In this document: positions 50,727 through 58,503 of the stretch, piece by piece
Layout: the number at the start of each line of letters is the position of its first letter
How positions within the stretch are numbered: the first letter of the stretch is position 1
Assembly (NCBI GenBank): GCA_039818665.1
Contig: JBCBTJ010000004.1
Coordinates: 1-64,000 of the forward strand
DNA: 64,000 nucleotides
Reading direction: 5' to 3'
Source: JBCBTJ01 sp039818665
Lineage (GTDB): Bacteria; Pseudomonadota; Alphaproteobacteria; Caulobacterales; Hyphomonadaceae
The notes under the pieces: generated by a model
What the model was told of the DNA's origin: nothing
Seen by the model: only the letters and a program-made list of their open reading frames with translations
Databases searched by the model: none
Made by a program: the position numbers and the translations under genes

Positions 50727-52454
50727 ATGACCAAGACCTGGGACAAAGCCAAGCTGCCCTCGCGCCACGTGACCGAGGGTCCGGCGCGCGCGCCGCACAG
50801 GTCGTATCTCTACGCCATGGGGCTCTCCACCAAGGAGATCCGCCAGCCCCTGGTCGGCGTCGCCTCCTGCTGGAACGAGGCCGCGCCGTGCAACACCGCG
50901 CTCATGCGCCAGGCCCACGCCGTCAGCGAGGGCGTCAAAGCCGGCGAGGGCACGCCGCGCGAGTTCTGCACCATCACCGTCACCGACGGCATCGCCATGG
51001 GCCATGAGGGCATGCGCTCCTCGCTGGTCAGCCGCGAGGTCATCGCCGATAGCGTCGAGCTCACCATGCGCGGCCACGCCTATGACGCCCTGGTCGGCGT
51101 CGCCGGCTGCGACAAATCCCTGCCGGGCATGATGATGGCCATGCTGCGCCTCAACGTGCCGAGCGTCTTTCTCTATGGCGGCTCCATCCTGCCCGGCCGG
51201 TTCGAGGGCCGGGACGTCACCGTGCTCGACGTGTTCGAAGCCGTCGGCGCCCATGCGGCCGGCTCCAACGATATGAACGATGAAAAGCTCGAAGCGCTCG
51301 AGCGCGTCGCCTGTCCTGGCGACGGCGCCTGCGGCGGTCAGTTCACCGCGAACACCATGGCCTGCGTCTCCGAAGCCATCGGCCTCGCGCTGCCGCTCTC
51401 CTCGGCCTTGCCGGCCCCGTACCACGACCGCGACGCCTACGCCGTCGCGAGCGGCCGCGCCGTGATGAACCTCCTCGAGCGGGGGCTCCGCCCGCGCGAC
51501 ATCTGCACCCGTGAAGCCTTCGAGAACGCCGCTATCGTCGTCGCCGCGACCGGCGGGTCCACCAACGCGGCACTCCACCTGCCGGCCATGGCCCATGAGT
51601 GCGGGGTGAAGTTCGACCTTCGCGACGTGGCTGAGATCTTCAAGAAAACCCCTTATCTCGCCGACCTGAAGCCCGGCGGGCGCTATGTCGCCAAAGACAT
51701 GGGCGAGGCGGGCGGCGTGCCCATGCTGATGAAGACGCTGCATGAGGCGGGCCTCATCCACGCCGACTGCCTCACCGCCACGGGTCAGACCTGGGCCGAA
51801 AACCTCGAAGAGGTCGAATGGCGGAGCGACCAAGACGTCATCCGCCCCGTCTCAGACCCGCTCTCACCCACCGGCGGCGTCGTCGGCCTCTGGGGTTCGC
51901 TCGCGCCGGACGGGGCGATCGTCAAAGTCGCCGGCATGGACAAACTCCAATTCCGCGGCCCCGCCCGCGTCTTCGAGGGCGAGGACGCGTGCTTCAAAGC
52001 CGTCGAGGCCCGCGACTACAAAGAGGGCGACGTCCTCGTGATCCGCCAGGAGGGGCCCAAGGGCGGGCCCGGCATGCGCGAAATGCTCTCCACCACGGCG
52101 GCGATCTACGGCCAGGGCATGGGCGATAAAGTCGCGCTCATCACCGACGGGCGCTTCTCCGGCGCGACGCGAGGCTTCTGCATCGGCCATGTCGGTCCCG
52201 AAGCCGCCGACGGCGGGCCCATCGGCCTCGTCCAAGACGGCGACATCATCTCCATCGACGCTGAAGCGGGGACCATCGACCTTCATGTGACCCCGGCCGA
52301 GCTCGAAGACCGGCGCCGCAACTGGGCCCCGCGCGAGACGGCCTACGGCTCCGGCGCGTTGCAGAAATTCGTCCGCCTCGTGGGCCCCGCCCATGAAGGC
52401 GCTGTCACCCATTCAGGCTTCGCAGGCGAACGCCATGTCTACGCCGACATCTGA
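50727..52454 (+). CDS. ilvD: Dihydroxy-acid dehydratase
   Basis: IlvD dehydrates 2,3-dihydroxyisovalerate and its isoleucine counterpart in branched-chain amino acid synthesis. It has 575 residues and the iron-sulfur ligands: CWNEAAPCN, GCDKSLPGMMM and ACGGQFTANTMA. GRFSGATRGFCIGHVGPEA is also conserved. The start follows GGGGACGCGC; the stop overlaps the next gene by 20 bp. The neighbouring genes do not include other ilv genes. Confidence 0.96.
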   Translation: MTKTWDKAKLPSRHVTEGPARAPHRSYLYAMGLSTKEIRQPLVGVASCWNEAAPCNTALMRQAHAVSEGVKAGEGTPREFCTITVTDGIAMGHEGMRSSLVSREVIADSVELTMRGHAYDALVGVAGCDKSLPGMMMAMLRLNVPSVFLYGGSILPGRFEGRDVTVLDVFEAVGAHAAGSNDMNDEKLEALERVACPGDGACGGQFTANTMACVSEAIGLALPLSSALPAPYHDRDAYAVASGRAVMNLLERGLRPRDICTREAFENAAIVVAATGGSTNAALHLPAMAHECGVKFDLRDVAEIFKKTPYLADLKPGGRYVAKDMGEAGGVPMLMKTLHEAGLIHADCLTATGQTWAENLEEVEWRSDQDVIRPVSDPLSPTGGVVGLWGSLAPDGAIVKVAGMDKLQFRGPARVFEGEDACFKAVEARDYKEGDVLVIRQEGPKGGPGMREMLSTTAAIYGQGMGDKVALITDGRFSGATRGFCIGHVGPEAADGGPIGLVQDGDIISIDAEAGTIDLHVTPAELEDRRRNWAPRETAYGSGALQKFVRLVGPAHEGAVTHSGFAGERHVYADI

Positions 52455-53469
52455 GGAGCACGACCCGATCATCCCGGTCGACCCGGCCGTGGCGCGCGCC
52501 CTCGAGGGCCTGCCAGCCGATTTCGACGATTTCGGCCGCGTCTTCGAGACCGAGATCCGCCCAGCGCTCTTGGAGCGGGAAGGCGAGCGCGCCATCGCGG
52601 CCGAGCGCGCGCGGAGATGGACGGTGGGCGGCGGCGCGCTTGCCGCCGTCGCCGCGGTGTTCGGCTTTTTGGTGTTCTCCCTGCCGGCGCTCGCCGTGGT
52701 CGGGATCATCGCCGGCGTCGCGGTCATCGCCATCGGCCGCGCCCCGTTGCAGCAGATCTCGTCCAAGGCCAAGAGCCTCATCGTCGATCCGATCGCCAGC
52801 CAGCTCAATGTCAGTTTCGAGCCGAAGCCGGCCTATCCGAACACGATCGACCACGCCCGCGAGCTCGGCCTTGTCAGCCGTTGGGACCGCTCGAATTTCG
52901 AAGACCGCATCCTCGGCGGGCGAAACGGTGTCGATTATGAGTTCTTCGAAGCGCATCTTGAAGAGCGCCGCACGACCACCGACAGCAATGGCCGCACCCG
53001 CACCACCTGGGTCACCGTCTTCAAAGGCCAGTGCCTTCGCCTCGACTTCCATAAGGACTTTTACGGCCGCACCCTCGTCACCCGCGACGCCGGCTTCTTC
53101 AACCGTTTCGGCGGCCGCAAGGGCATGGACCGCGCCAAGCTCGAAGACCCCAAATTCGAGAAAGCCTTCGAGGTCTACACCACCGACCAGGTCGAGGCGC
53201 GCTACATCCTAACGCCCGACTTCATGCAAAAGCTCGTCGATCTGGAGCAGACCTTCCGCGGCAAGAAACTCCGCTGCGCCTTCGCCGGCGGCGAGATGCT
53301 GATCTGTGTCGAAGGCGCCAATCTGTTCGAGCCCGGCTCCATGTTCACCCCGCTCGACAATCCCGAGCGCATCCGCGAGCTGCTCGATGATTTCAGCGTT
53401 CTGTTCCACCTGATCGATACGGCTTCCTCAGCCCGCGCGCGCGGCGACGAGGCGCGGAAAAACGATTGA
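52435..53469 (+). CDS. DUF3137 membrane protein
   Basis: This protein of about 344 residues matches the DUF3137 family, which is of unknown function and often lies near LemA-like genes (not present here). Two membrane helices lie near residues 60-105 (VGGGALAAVAAVFGFLVFSL, AVVGIIAGVAVIAIG). The cytoplasmic or periplasmic part contains YEFFEAHLEERRTTTDSNGR, TRTTWVTVFKGQCLRLDFHK and PLDNPERIRELLDDFSVLFH. The ATG at 52435 overlaps ilvD by 20 bp; an upstream ATG at 52393 overlaps more. Confidence 0.86.
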   Translation: MSTPTSEEHDPIIPVDPAVARALEGLPADFDDFGRVFETEIRPALLEREGERAIAAERARRWTVGGGALAAVAAVFGFLVFSLPALAVVGIIAGVAVIAIGRAPLQQISSKAKSLIVDPIASQLNVSFEPKPAYPNTIDHARELGLVSRWDRSNFEDRILGGRNGVDYEFFEAHLEERRTTTDSNGRTRTTWVTVFKGQCLRLDFHKDFYGRTLVTRDAGFFNRFGGRKGMDRAKLEDPKFEKAFEVYTTDQVEARYILTPDFMQKLVDLEQTFRGKKLRCAFAGGEMLICVEGANLFEPGSMFTPLDNPERIRELLDDFSVLFHLIDTASSARARGDEARKND

Positions 53470-53582
53470 ATTTAGGGCGGAAGCGTGGCGGACCCGTTCA
53501 GGCGCGCTTCAGGCGGCCGCCGGCATAGAAAGGTCCAAGACGCGCCTTTCCGGCGCCGCAAGCCGTGGAGAGACTGCGCCCT

Positions 53583-53954
53583 ATGCTGAAGACGACCCTC
53601 GCCGCCCTGTTCATGGTCGCCGCCGCCCCGTCGGCGCTCGCGCTGACCCAGGCCGAGATCCGTGAATGCAACGCCATGGCCGCCGCCTTCAAACAGCAGC
53701 GCCAGGAGGTTGAAATGGCCAAAGCCGCCCGCGACGCGGCCGCCATGGTGGCCGAACAGGCCGGGGCGGCTTGGGAAGAGGCCGAAACCCACCGCCTCGT
53801 CAGCGCCGGCCATGCCGAGACCGCCGACGAGGCCGAAGCCGCCTTTGAGACCGCCAAAACCGCCCACGCCCGCGCCGAAGCGCGCCTGGCTGACCTCGCC
53901 GGCGCCTACCAAGCGAACGCGGCGGTCTACAATGCGAAGTGCGTGCGGGAGTAG
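53583..53954 (+). CDS. Hypothetical secreted coiled-coil protein
   Basis: The 123-residue product has a signal peptide (LKTTLAALFMVAAAPSALAL) and an Ala/Glu-rich heptad-like helix (EVEMAKAARDAAAMVAEQAG, AEAAFETAKTAHARAEARLA), with cysteines at both ends (RECNAMA, AKCVRE). It may be an envelope coiled-coil protein. No family is recognised. The ATG at 53583 fits a signal start; a GTG at 53565 is longer. Confidence 0.68.
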   Translation: MLKTTLAALFMVAAAPSALALTQAEIRECNAMAAAFKQQRQEVEMAKAARDAAAMVAEQAGAAWEEAETHRLVSAGHAETADEAEAAFETAKTAHARAEARLADLAGAYQANAAVYNAKCVRE

Positions 53955-54037
53955 GGCGGCGAACGCCCTACCGATTGCTTGAATTTCAATGCGTATCGGC
54001 GCAGGATTCTTAAGGCCGATCGAATAAAATCTTGCCG

Positions 54038-54349
54038 ATGATAAGGACGCTCGTCTTCAGCATCGTTTGGACGATTGCGGCGACCGCGATGTGCATCGCT
54101 CTGGCGCTTGAACCGGAGTTCGCGAAACAATCCCTATTATACAGGGTGATAATGACCAGTCTGCCAGTGTTCGGCATCTGGTTCGTCTGGCGCAGCTGGC
54201 GGGAGCGCCGCCGCTATCTCAGCGTCCAAACCCTCAAGACAGAGGACGGCGACGTCTTCACCTGGACCGACCTGAACGGCCGTGTCCGGCGCGCTTTCGT
54301 GGATCCCAGGATCAAATGGGACGAAGAAGACCGCATGGAGGGCGGCTGA
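54038..54349 (+). CDS. Small hypothetical membrane protein
   Basis: This 103-residue protein has two membrane helices (TLVFSIVWTIAATAMCIALAL, VIMTSLPVFGIWFVWRSW) and a cytoplasmic tail ending TWTDLNGRVRRAFVDPRIKW. No family is recognised. Composition is slightly lower in GC than neighbours. A TTG start at 54032 is the alternative. Confidence 0.6.
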   Translation: MIRTLVFSIVWTIAATAMCIALALEPEFAKQSLLYRVIMTSLPVFGIWFVWRSWRERRRYLSVQTLKTEDGDVFTWTDLNGRVRRAFVDPRIKWDEEDRMEGG

Positions 54350-54677
54350 GGTATTCCCCGTACGGCGCATCAAGCGCAGCGCGATGCGCCGCCCGATGCG
54401 GTGCGTCGCCCGTTGGCTGATGCACGCTATGCTTCCCCATGGCCGCCCTTCGGCGCCTCCCCGCGACTTGATCGCGGGGCCCATCTCTTGACCGTCGAGC
54501 TTGACGCGCGAGTTGGAGATGGATTCCGCGGTGGAGCCGCGGGAAGGCGCTCAACGGAGGAGGCGCTGCGACGCGCGAAACGCGGCGCCGTCATCGTCGA
54601 CGGACGCCCCCGTAGGGCGAGCCTTGGCCGGCCATCTGGCGGCGATGTAGGCGCGCCCTACATCCTGGCGCGACCCG
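54350..54677. other. Repeat-rich intergenic region
   Basis: No gene is seen in these 328 bases. It contains two copies of the common palindrome (54459-54479 and 54524-54545), in opposite orientation, and a degenerate GTAGGGCG...GGCC element near 54611. Confidence 0.6.
54459..54545. repeat. Oppositely oriented pair of alphaproteobacterial palindromes
   Basis: CCCCGCGA-cttga-TCGCGGGG (54459-54479) and TTCCGCGG-tggag-CCGCGGGAA (54524-54545) belong to the same family as 24035-24055. Together they can form a larger cruciform. They lie downstream of two convergent genes and may also help termination. Confidence 0.7.
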
Positions 54678-56087
54678 TCACGCCCCGTTCGGCCGCCAGA
54701 TCCCATGAAACCCATACGGCACCCGGTGATCCAGGCGCGCCGTCGCCACCGGGCCTGCGGCCACCGATTGGGCGTCCAAGATCACGAGATCAGACCGGCG
54801 CTCCTCGGCGCGGAATACGGTCGCCAGGACCCAAGCCTCGCTCTCGCCGGCTTGGTCGGATTTGGGCACGAGCACCGGTTCCGACACCCCGTCGTTCGGA
54901 CCGGCGCGCCAGGTCTCGATCGAGCCGTCGCCGAGATCGACATGGCTGATCTCGTTGAAGATCCCGCCGTCTCCGCGCTGGCGGTCGGAGGCCGTGGCGA
55001 GATAACCATGGCGGTGCATTCGGGCCGCGAAGCGATCATCGATGCGCGGAAACTCGGACGAGAGCCCGCACAGTTCTTTCTCTTCGAAGCGCCCCGTCTT
55101 TAGATCGATCGTCCAGCGCGCGAGCTTGCCCTGGGCCGCCTCGAACGGCGGCGGCGTCCCGTCGGCCGCCGGGAAGTTCGGCGCCGCGTCGAATTTCACG
55201 CAGTCCACGAACAGCGTCTCGTCCGTGTTCCAGGCGTTGAGATAATGGAAGACGAACTGCACCGGCCCCTCGACCCATCTCAGCTCATCGATCGGCGCGC
55301 CGCGCTTCAAGATCCCGATCCGGGTCCCTTTCTCCGGTTCGAACGCGAAGGGCGGGCCGCCCGACATGGCGCGCTCAAGATCGAAGGTCAGCGGGAAGAT
55401 CGGGAAGACTGCATAATCCTCGGTCAGCGCGAAATCGTGGACCATGGCCGGGTAGGGCGCGGCGAAGCGCTCAGAGCGGATCAGCGACCCGTCCGAGCCG
55501 ATCACATGATACGCCATGTCCGAACTGCCGATTCCGCCCGCCATATAGCCGAAGCCGTGCATCTGGCCGGTCGCCGGGTCGATCTTCGGATGCGCCGTCA
55601 TCGCGCCCGCGAGCCCGCCGCCATAGGACTCATACCCGCGCGCCGCGAGCGTTTGGGGGTCGACCTCGAACGGCGCGTGGCCCTCCTCCAACGCCAGCAA
55701 TTTTCCGCCATGCCAGATCACATGCGTGTTCGCGACGCCGGAGTCCTTGCCGGAGGTCGACGGGTCGGACGTCATCGGGTTTCCGAACACGCCGAACAAA
55801 GCCTCGCCCGCGGCCGTCTCTAGTTCGAATTTCGGCGTGCGCACCCACCGATTGGCGTAGTCGATCCGGCCGTTTGCGATGTGGAAGGCGTGCAGCATCC
55901 CGTCGCCGGCGAACCAGTGATAATCATCGCGCGGCGAGAAGCGGGGATTGGGGCCGTTTCGATAGAGCGTCCCGGAAATGCCCGCCGGGATCTCGCCCTC
56001 GACCACCAGATCCGGCGCACTGGCCTCGAACTGGATCGGCGCATAATTGCCGCGCAACTGCGGATGGTTCGGAAAAGGCCTCGCCAT
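54678..56087 (-). CDS. Carotenoid oxygenase (RPE65/CCD family)
   Basis: This 469-residue non-heme iron enzyme cleaves double bonds of carotenoids or related polyenes and stilbenes. The four iron-binding histidines lie in TAHPKIDPATGQM, VHDFALTED, FHYLNAWN and GFHGIWRP. SGTLYRNGPNPRF and FAGDGMLHAFHI are conserved near the start. The ATG at 56087 has an excellent AAGGAGGAT ribosome site. It lies 25 bp downstream of the TIR-TPR gene on the same strand, so it is likely co-transcribed. Confidence 0.92.
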   Translation of the reverse strand: MARPFPNHPQLRGNYAPIQFEASAPDLVVEGEIPAGISGTLYRNGPNPRFSPRDDYHWFAGDGMLHAFHIANGRIDYANRWVRTPKFELETAAGEALFGVFGNPMTSDPSTSGKDSGVANTHVIWHGGKLLALEEGHAPFEVDPQTLAARGYESYGGGLAGAMTAHPKIDPATGQMHGFGYMAGGIGSSDMAYHVIGSDGSLIRSERFAAPYPAMVHDFALTEDYAVFPIFPLTFDLERAMSGGPPFAFEPEKGTRIGILKRGAPIDELRWVEGPVQFVFHYLNAWNTDETLFVDCVKFDAAPNFPAADGTPPPFEAAQGKLARWTIDLKTGRFEEKELCGLSSEFPRIDDRFAARMHRHGYLATASDRQRGDGGIFNEISHVDLGDGSIETWRAGPNDGVSEPVLVPKSDQAGESEAWVLATVFRAEERRSDLVILDAQSVAAGPVATARLDHRVPYGFHGIWRPNGA

Positions 56088-56112
56088 GGATGATCCTCCT
56101 TGTCGCTCTGTC

Positions 56113-58347
56113 CTATTCGGCTTCGTCGAACAGGGCCAGGATCTCTTCGGTCCGCGCGAGCGACGCCGCGTAGGCGGCGTTGGCCGGATCAGCCTCGACC
56201 AGGGGGCGCAACAGCGTTCTGGCGCGCAGGAGGCTCGCCTTGGTGGCCTCGCCGTCGAACTCGGCTTGGGCGAGCGCGGCTTGCTGCAGGCTGTCGGCCG
56301 CGCCGAAGGCGGCGTCGGCGCCGGGCAGGGCGCTGCGAATGTCGGCCGCTTCGGACAATGCGCCGGCCGAGCCCTGTGGGTCGCCTGCGAAACGCCGCGT
56401 CTGCCCCAGCGCGTGAAGGACGCTCGCATGCGCCGCCTGGGCCTCCGGATCGCCGGCCGCCGCCAAGCCCCGGCGGATAGGTTCGGCTTCGCTGTAAGAG
56501 GCGAGGATCGTCTCAAGGTCGCGCGCCTGGGCCGCCGCATCGCCTTGCAGCTCCAAAGCGAAAGCCAAATCCTCCCAGTCTTCGTCGGCGCCCGTGGCTT
56601 CGGCCGGCCGCCGCGCCAGGCCAACGGCGATGCGTCGCGCTTCAAGCGCGCCCGCCACATCGCCCGCCTGGCCTAGCGTTTCCGCCGCGCCGCCGACGAT
56701 TGTCGCGGCCGTCCTCTGATTGGGCAGATTGCCGGGATCGAGGTCCGCAAGCTCCACCCAAGCGACGGTCGCGGCCCTAAACCCGGCCGCCGCGTCTTCC
56801 AACCGCCCGGCTTGTAGGTCCAGATTCGCAATCAGGCCCGTCCGCAGCGCGACGTCTTCGCGGGCTTCGCCGTCCTGCGGATCGGCGGCCGCAGCCGTTT
56901 CCGCCGCCGCAAGGCTCTCAAGGAGCAAGGCCCGGCCTTCGTCAGCGCGGCCGGTGTCGTTCAGAACCTGTCCCAAGCCCACCAAAACGGTTCCGCGCGT
57001 GGCGAGCAGGGGGCGGCTGTCCGGAGCGCCCGGCAGGGCCGCGTCGATCACGTCGAGCGCCTCGCGATAGGAGGTTTCGGCCGCCGCATAATCACCCATC
57101 AACGCTTCAGCCCCGCCGCGCCAGCGCAGACCCGAGGCGAGATTGGCGTCCGCCACGCCCGGCGCCTCATTCGCGTCCGCGACATAGATCAGCATCGGGA
57201 TCGCTTCGCTGAACAGCGGCAGCGCCGCGGCGGGCCGGCCGGCTTGCATGTGCACTTTGCCCAGTCGCTGAAGCGAGGCCGCAAGATGGGTCCGCCCCAG
57301 TACGGCGCCGGGGATGTCGACCAGCATCTCCCGTCCGGCGCGGATCGCTTCCTGGTGCGCCGCGATGGCCTCGGCTTCCTCCCCAAGCGACCAAGAAGCG
57401 TCGCCGAGCGCCGCGTTCGCCCGCACATAGTCGAGCGTGAAACGCATTTGCGGCGGCACGTCAGTGTTGATGATCGCCGCCGCGCGCGCCGCCGCTTCGC
57501 GCTGGTCCTCGGTCCGCCCCATCCGGCCGTAGAGCTCCGAGATCTGCACCAGGAGCTGCGCCTGCTGGCGCGAGAGCTCCGGGCTCGACACGCCTTGGGC
57601 GAACAGTATCTCAAAGCGCTCATCGGCGAAGTCGAGCAGGCCCTCAAGCGCCGAGACGGGCACGCCGTTGCGCAGCGATAAATCGTCGGCCTGATCGACA
57701 ATGCCCGCGCCGATGTCGATCGCTTCCAGCGTCATGGCTTGGGCGCGCTCGCTCTCGCGCACGGCGATGACGGCGGCGGTGGACGCGCCGGCGGCGAGCA
57801 GGGCGAAGGTCGCAGTGAGCGCGGCGCGGACGCGCGCCCGGGCCCGTTCCGCCTTCGCCTGCAGGTCGCGCAATTCGCCGAGATCGACATACAAGAACCC
57901 GGCGACGAGCTTCAGAAACCCGATCTCCTCGCCGTCGCCCTCTGGTCGGAAGTCCGCCGCAAGGGGCTGCTCTCTCAGCAAGGCTGGCGGGAAACACTCC
58001 TCGGGCTCGCCTTCCAGGATCACGGCGAGCAATCCGTCTCGCCCGCGATGCTCCAGAAAGGCTTCGACTTCCGCATTCACCCATTCAGACGCTTTCGCAC
58101 CCGGTGAGCAGCATACGATCAGGCGCTGCGACTCATTCAATTTTTCGATCAGCTCGTCATTCAGCGAACCGGCCGCGCCCAATTCGGCCTGATCGAGGAA
58201 GAACCGGCCGAGCCGTTGGTTGTTGTCGCGGCGCAGGCGCTTTGGAATCTCATAATTGGTCAGCCGCTTATACAGCTTTCGAACGGCTTTCTTGTCTTTC
58301 CGGCTGTAGCTGATGAAGGCCCGGAATTTCGGCGTGTCCTCCGCCAT
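56113..58347 (-). CDS. TIR domain - transmembrane - TPR-repeat protein
   Basis: The 744-residue protein begins AEDTPKFRAFISYSRKDKKA. Residues 8-140 form a TIR domain; the catalytic-type pattern ASEWVNAEVEAFLEHRG includes a glutamate in the position used by TIR NADases. One membrane helix lies near residues 178-200 (AALTATFALLAAGASTAAVIAV). The long C-terminal part, to residue 740, is Ala-rich alpha-solenoid of tetratricopeptide type, probably periplasmic. The function is unknown; such TIR-solenoid proteins may sense a partner via the TPRs and signal inside. The start at 58347 is used; the gene is divergent from the M16 peptidase gene. Confidence 0.85.
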   Translation of the reverse strand: MAEDTPKFRAFISYSRKDKKAVRKLYKRLTNYEIPKRLRRDNNQRLGRFFLDQAELGAAGSLNDELIEKLNESQRLIVCCSPGAKASEWVNAEVEAFLEHRGRDGLLAVILEGEPEECFPPALLREQPLAADFRPEGDGEEIGFLKLVAGFLYVDLGELRDLQAKAERARARVRAALTATFALLAAGASTAAVIAVRESERAQAMTLEAIDIGAGIVDQADDLSLRNGVPVSALEGLLDFADERFEILFAQGVSSPELSRQQAQLLVQISELYGRMGRTEDQREAAARAAAIINTDVPPQMRFTLDYVRANAALGDASWSLGEEAEAIAAHQEAIRAGREMLVDIPGAVLGRTHLAASLQRLGKVHMQAGRPAAALPLFSEAIPMLIYVADANEAPGVADANLASGLRWRGGAEALMGDYAAAETSYREALDVIDAALPGAPDSRPLLATRGTVLVGLGQVLNDTGRADEGRALLLESLAAAETAAAADPQDGEAREDVALRTGLIANLDLQAGRLEDAAAGFRAATVAWVELADLDPGNLPNQRTAATIVGGAAETLGQAGDVAGALEARRIAVGLARRPAEATGADEDWEDLAFALELQGDAAAQARDLETILASYSEAEPIRRGLAAAGDPEAQAAHASVLHALGQTRRFAGDPQGSAGALSEAADIRSALPGADAAFGAADSLQQAALAQAEFDGEATKASLLRARTLLRPLVEADPANAAYAASLARTEEILALFDEAE

Positions 58348-58503
58348 GGCGCGCTCCACTCGTCCCCAGCGGCGAGACTAGCTCGGATGACCCAGCCGGA
58401 AAACGCCCGACCGCCGCGCGTTACTTGTGTCGCCGCGCGAGGCTGCGTAGCGTCTCGGCCGACAGACGCCGGCGTCGGCCGGCGCAAAAACACGGGGCGG
58501 GCC

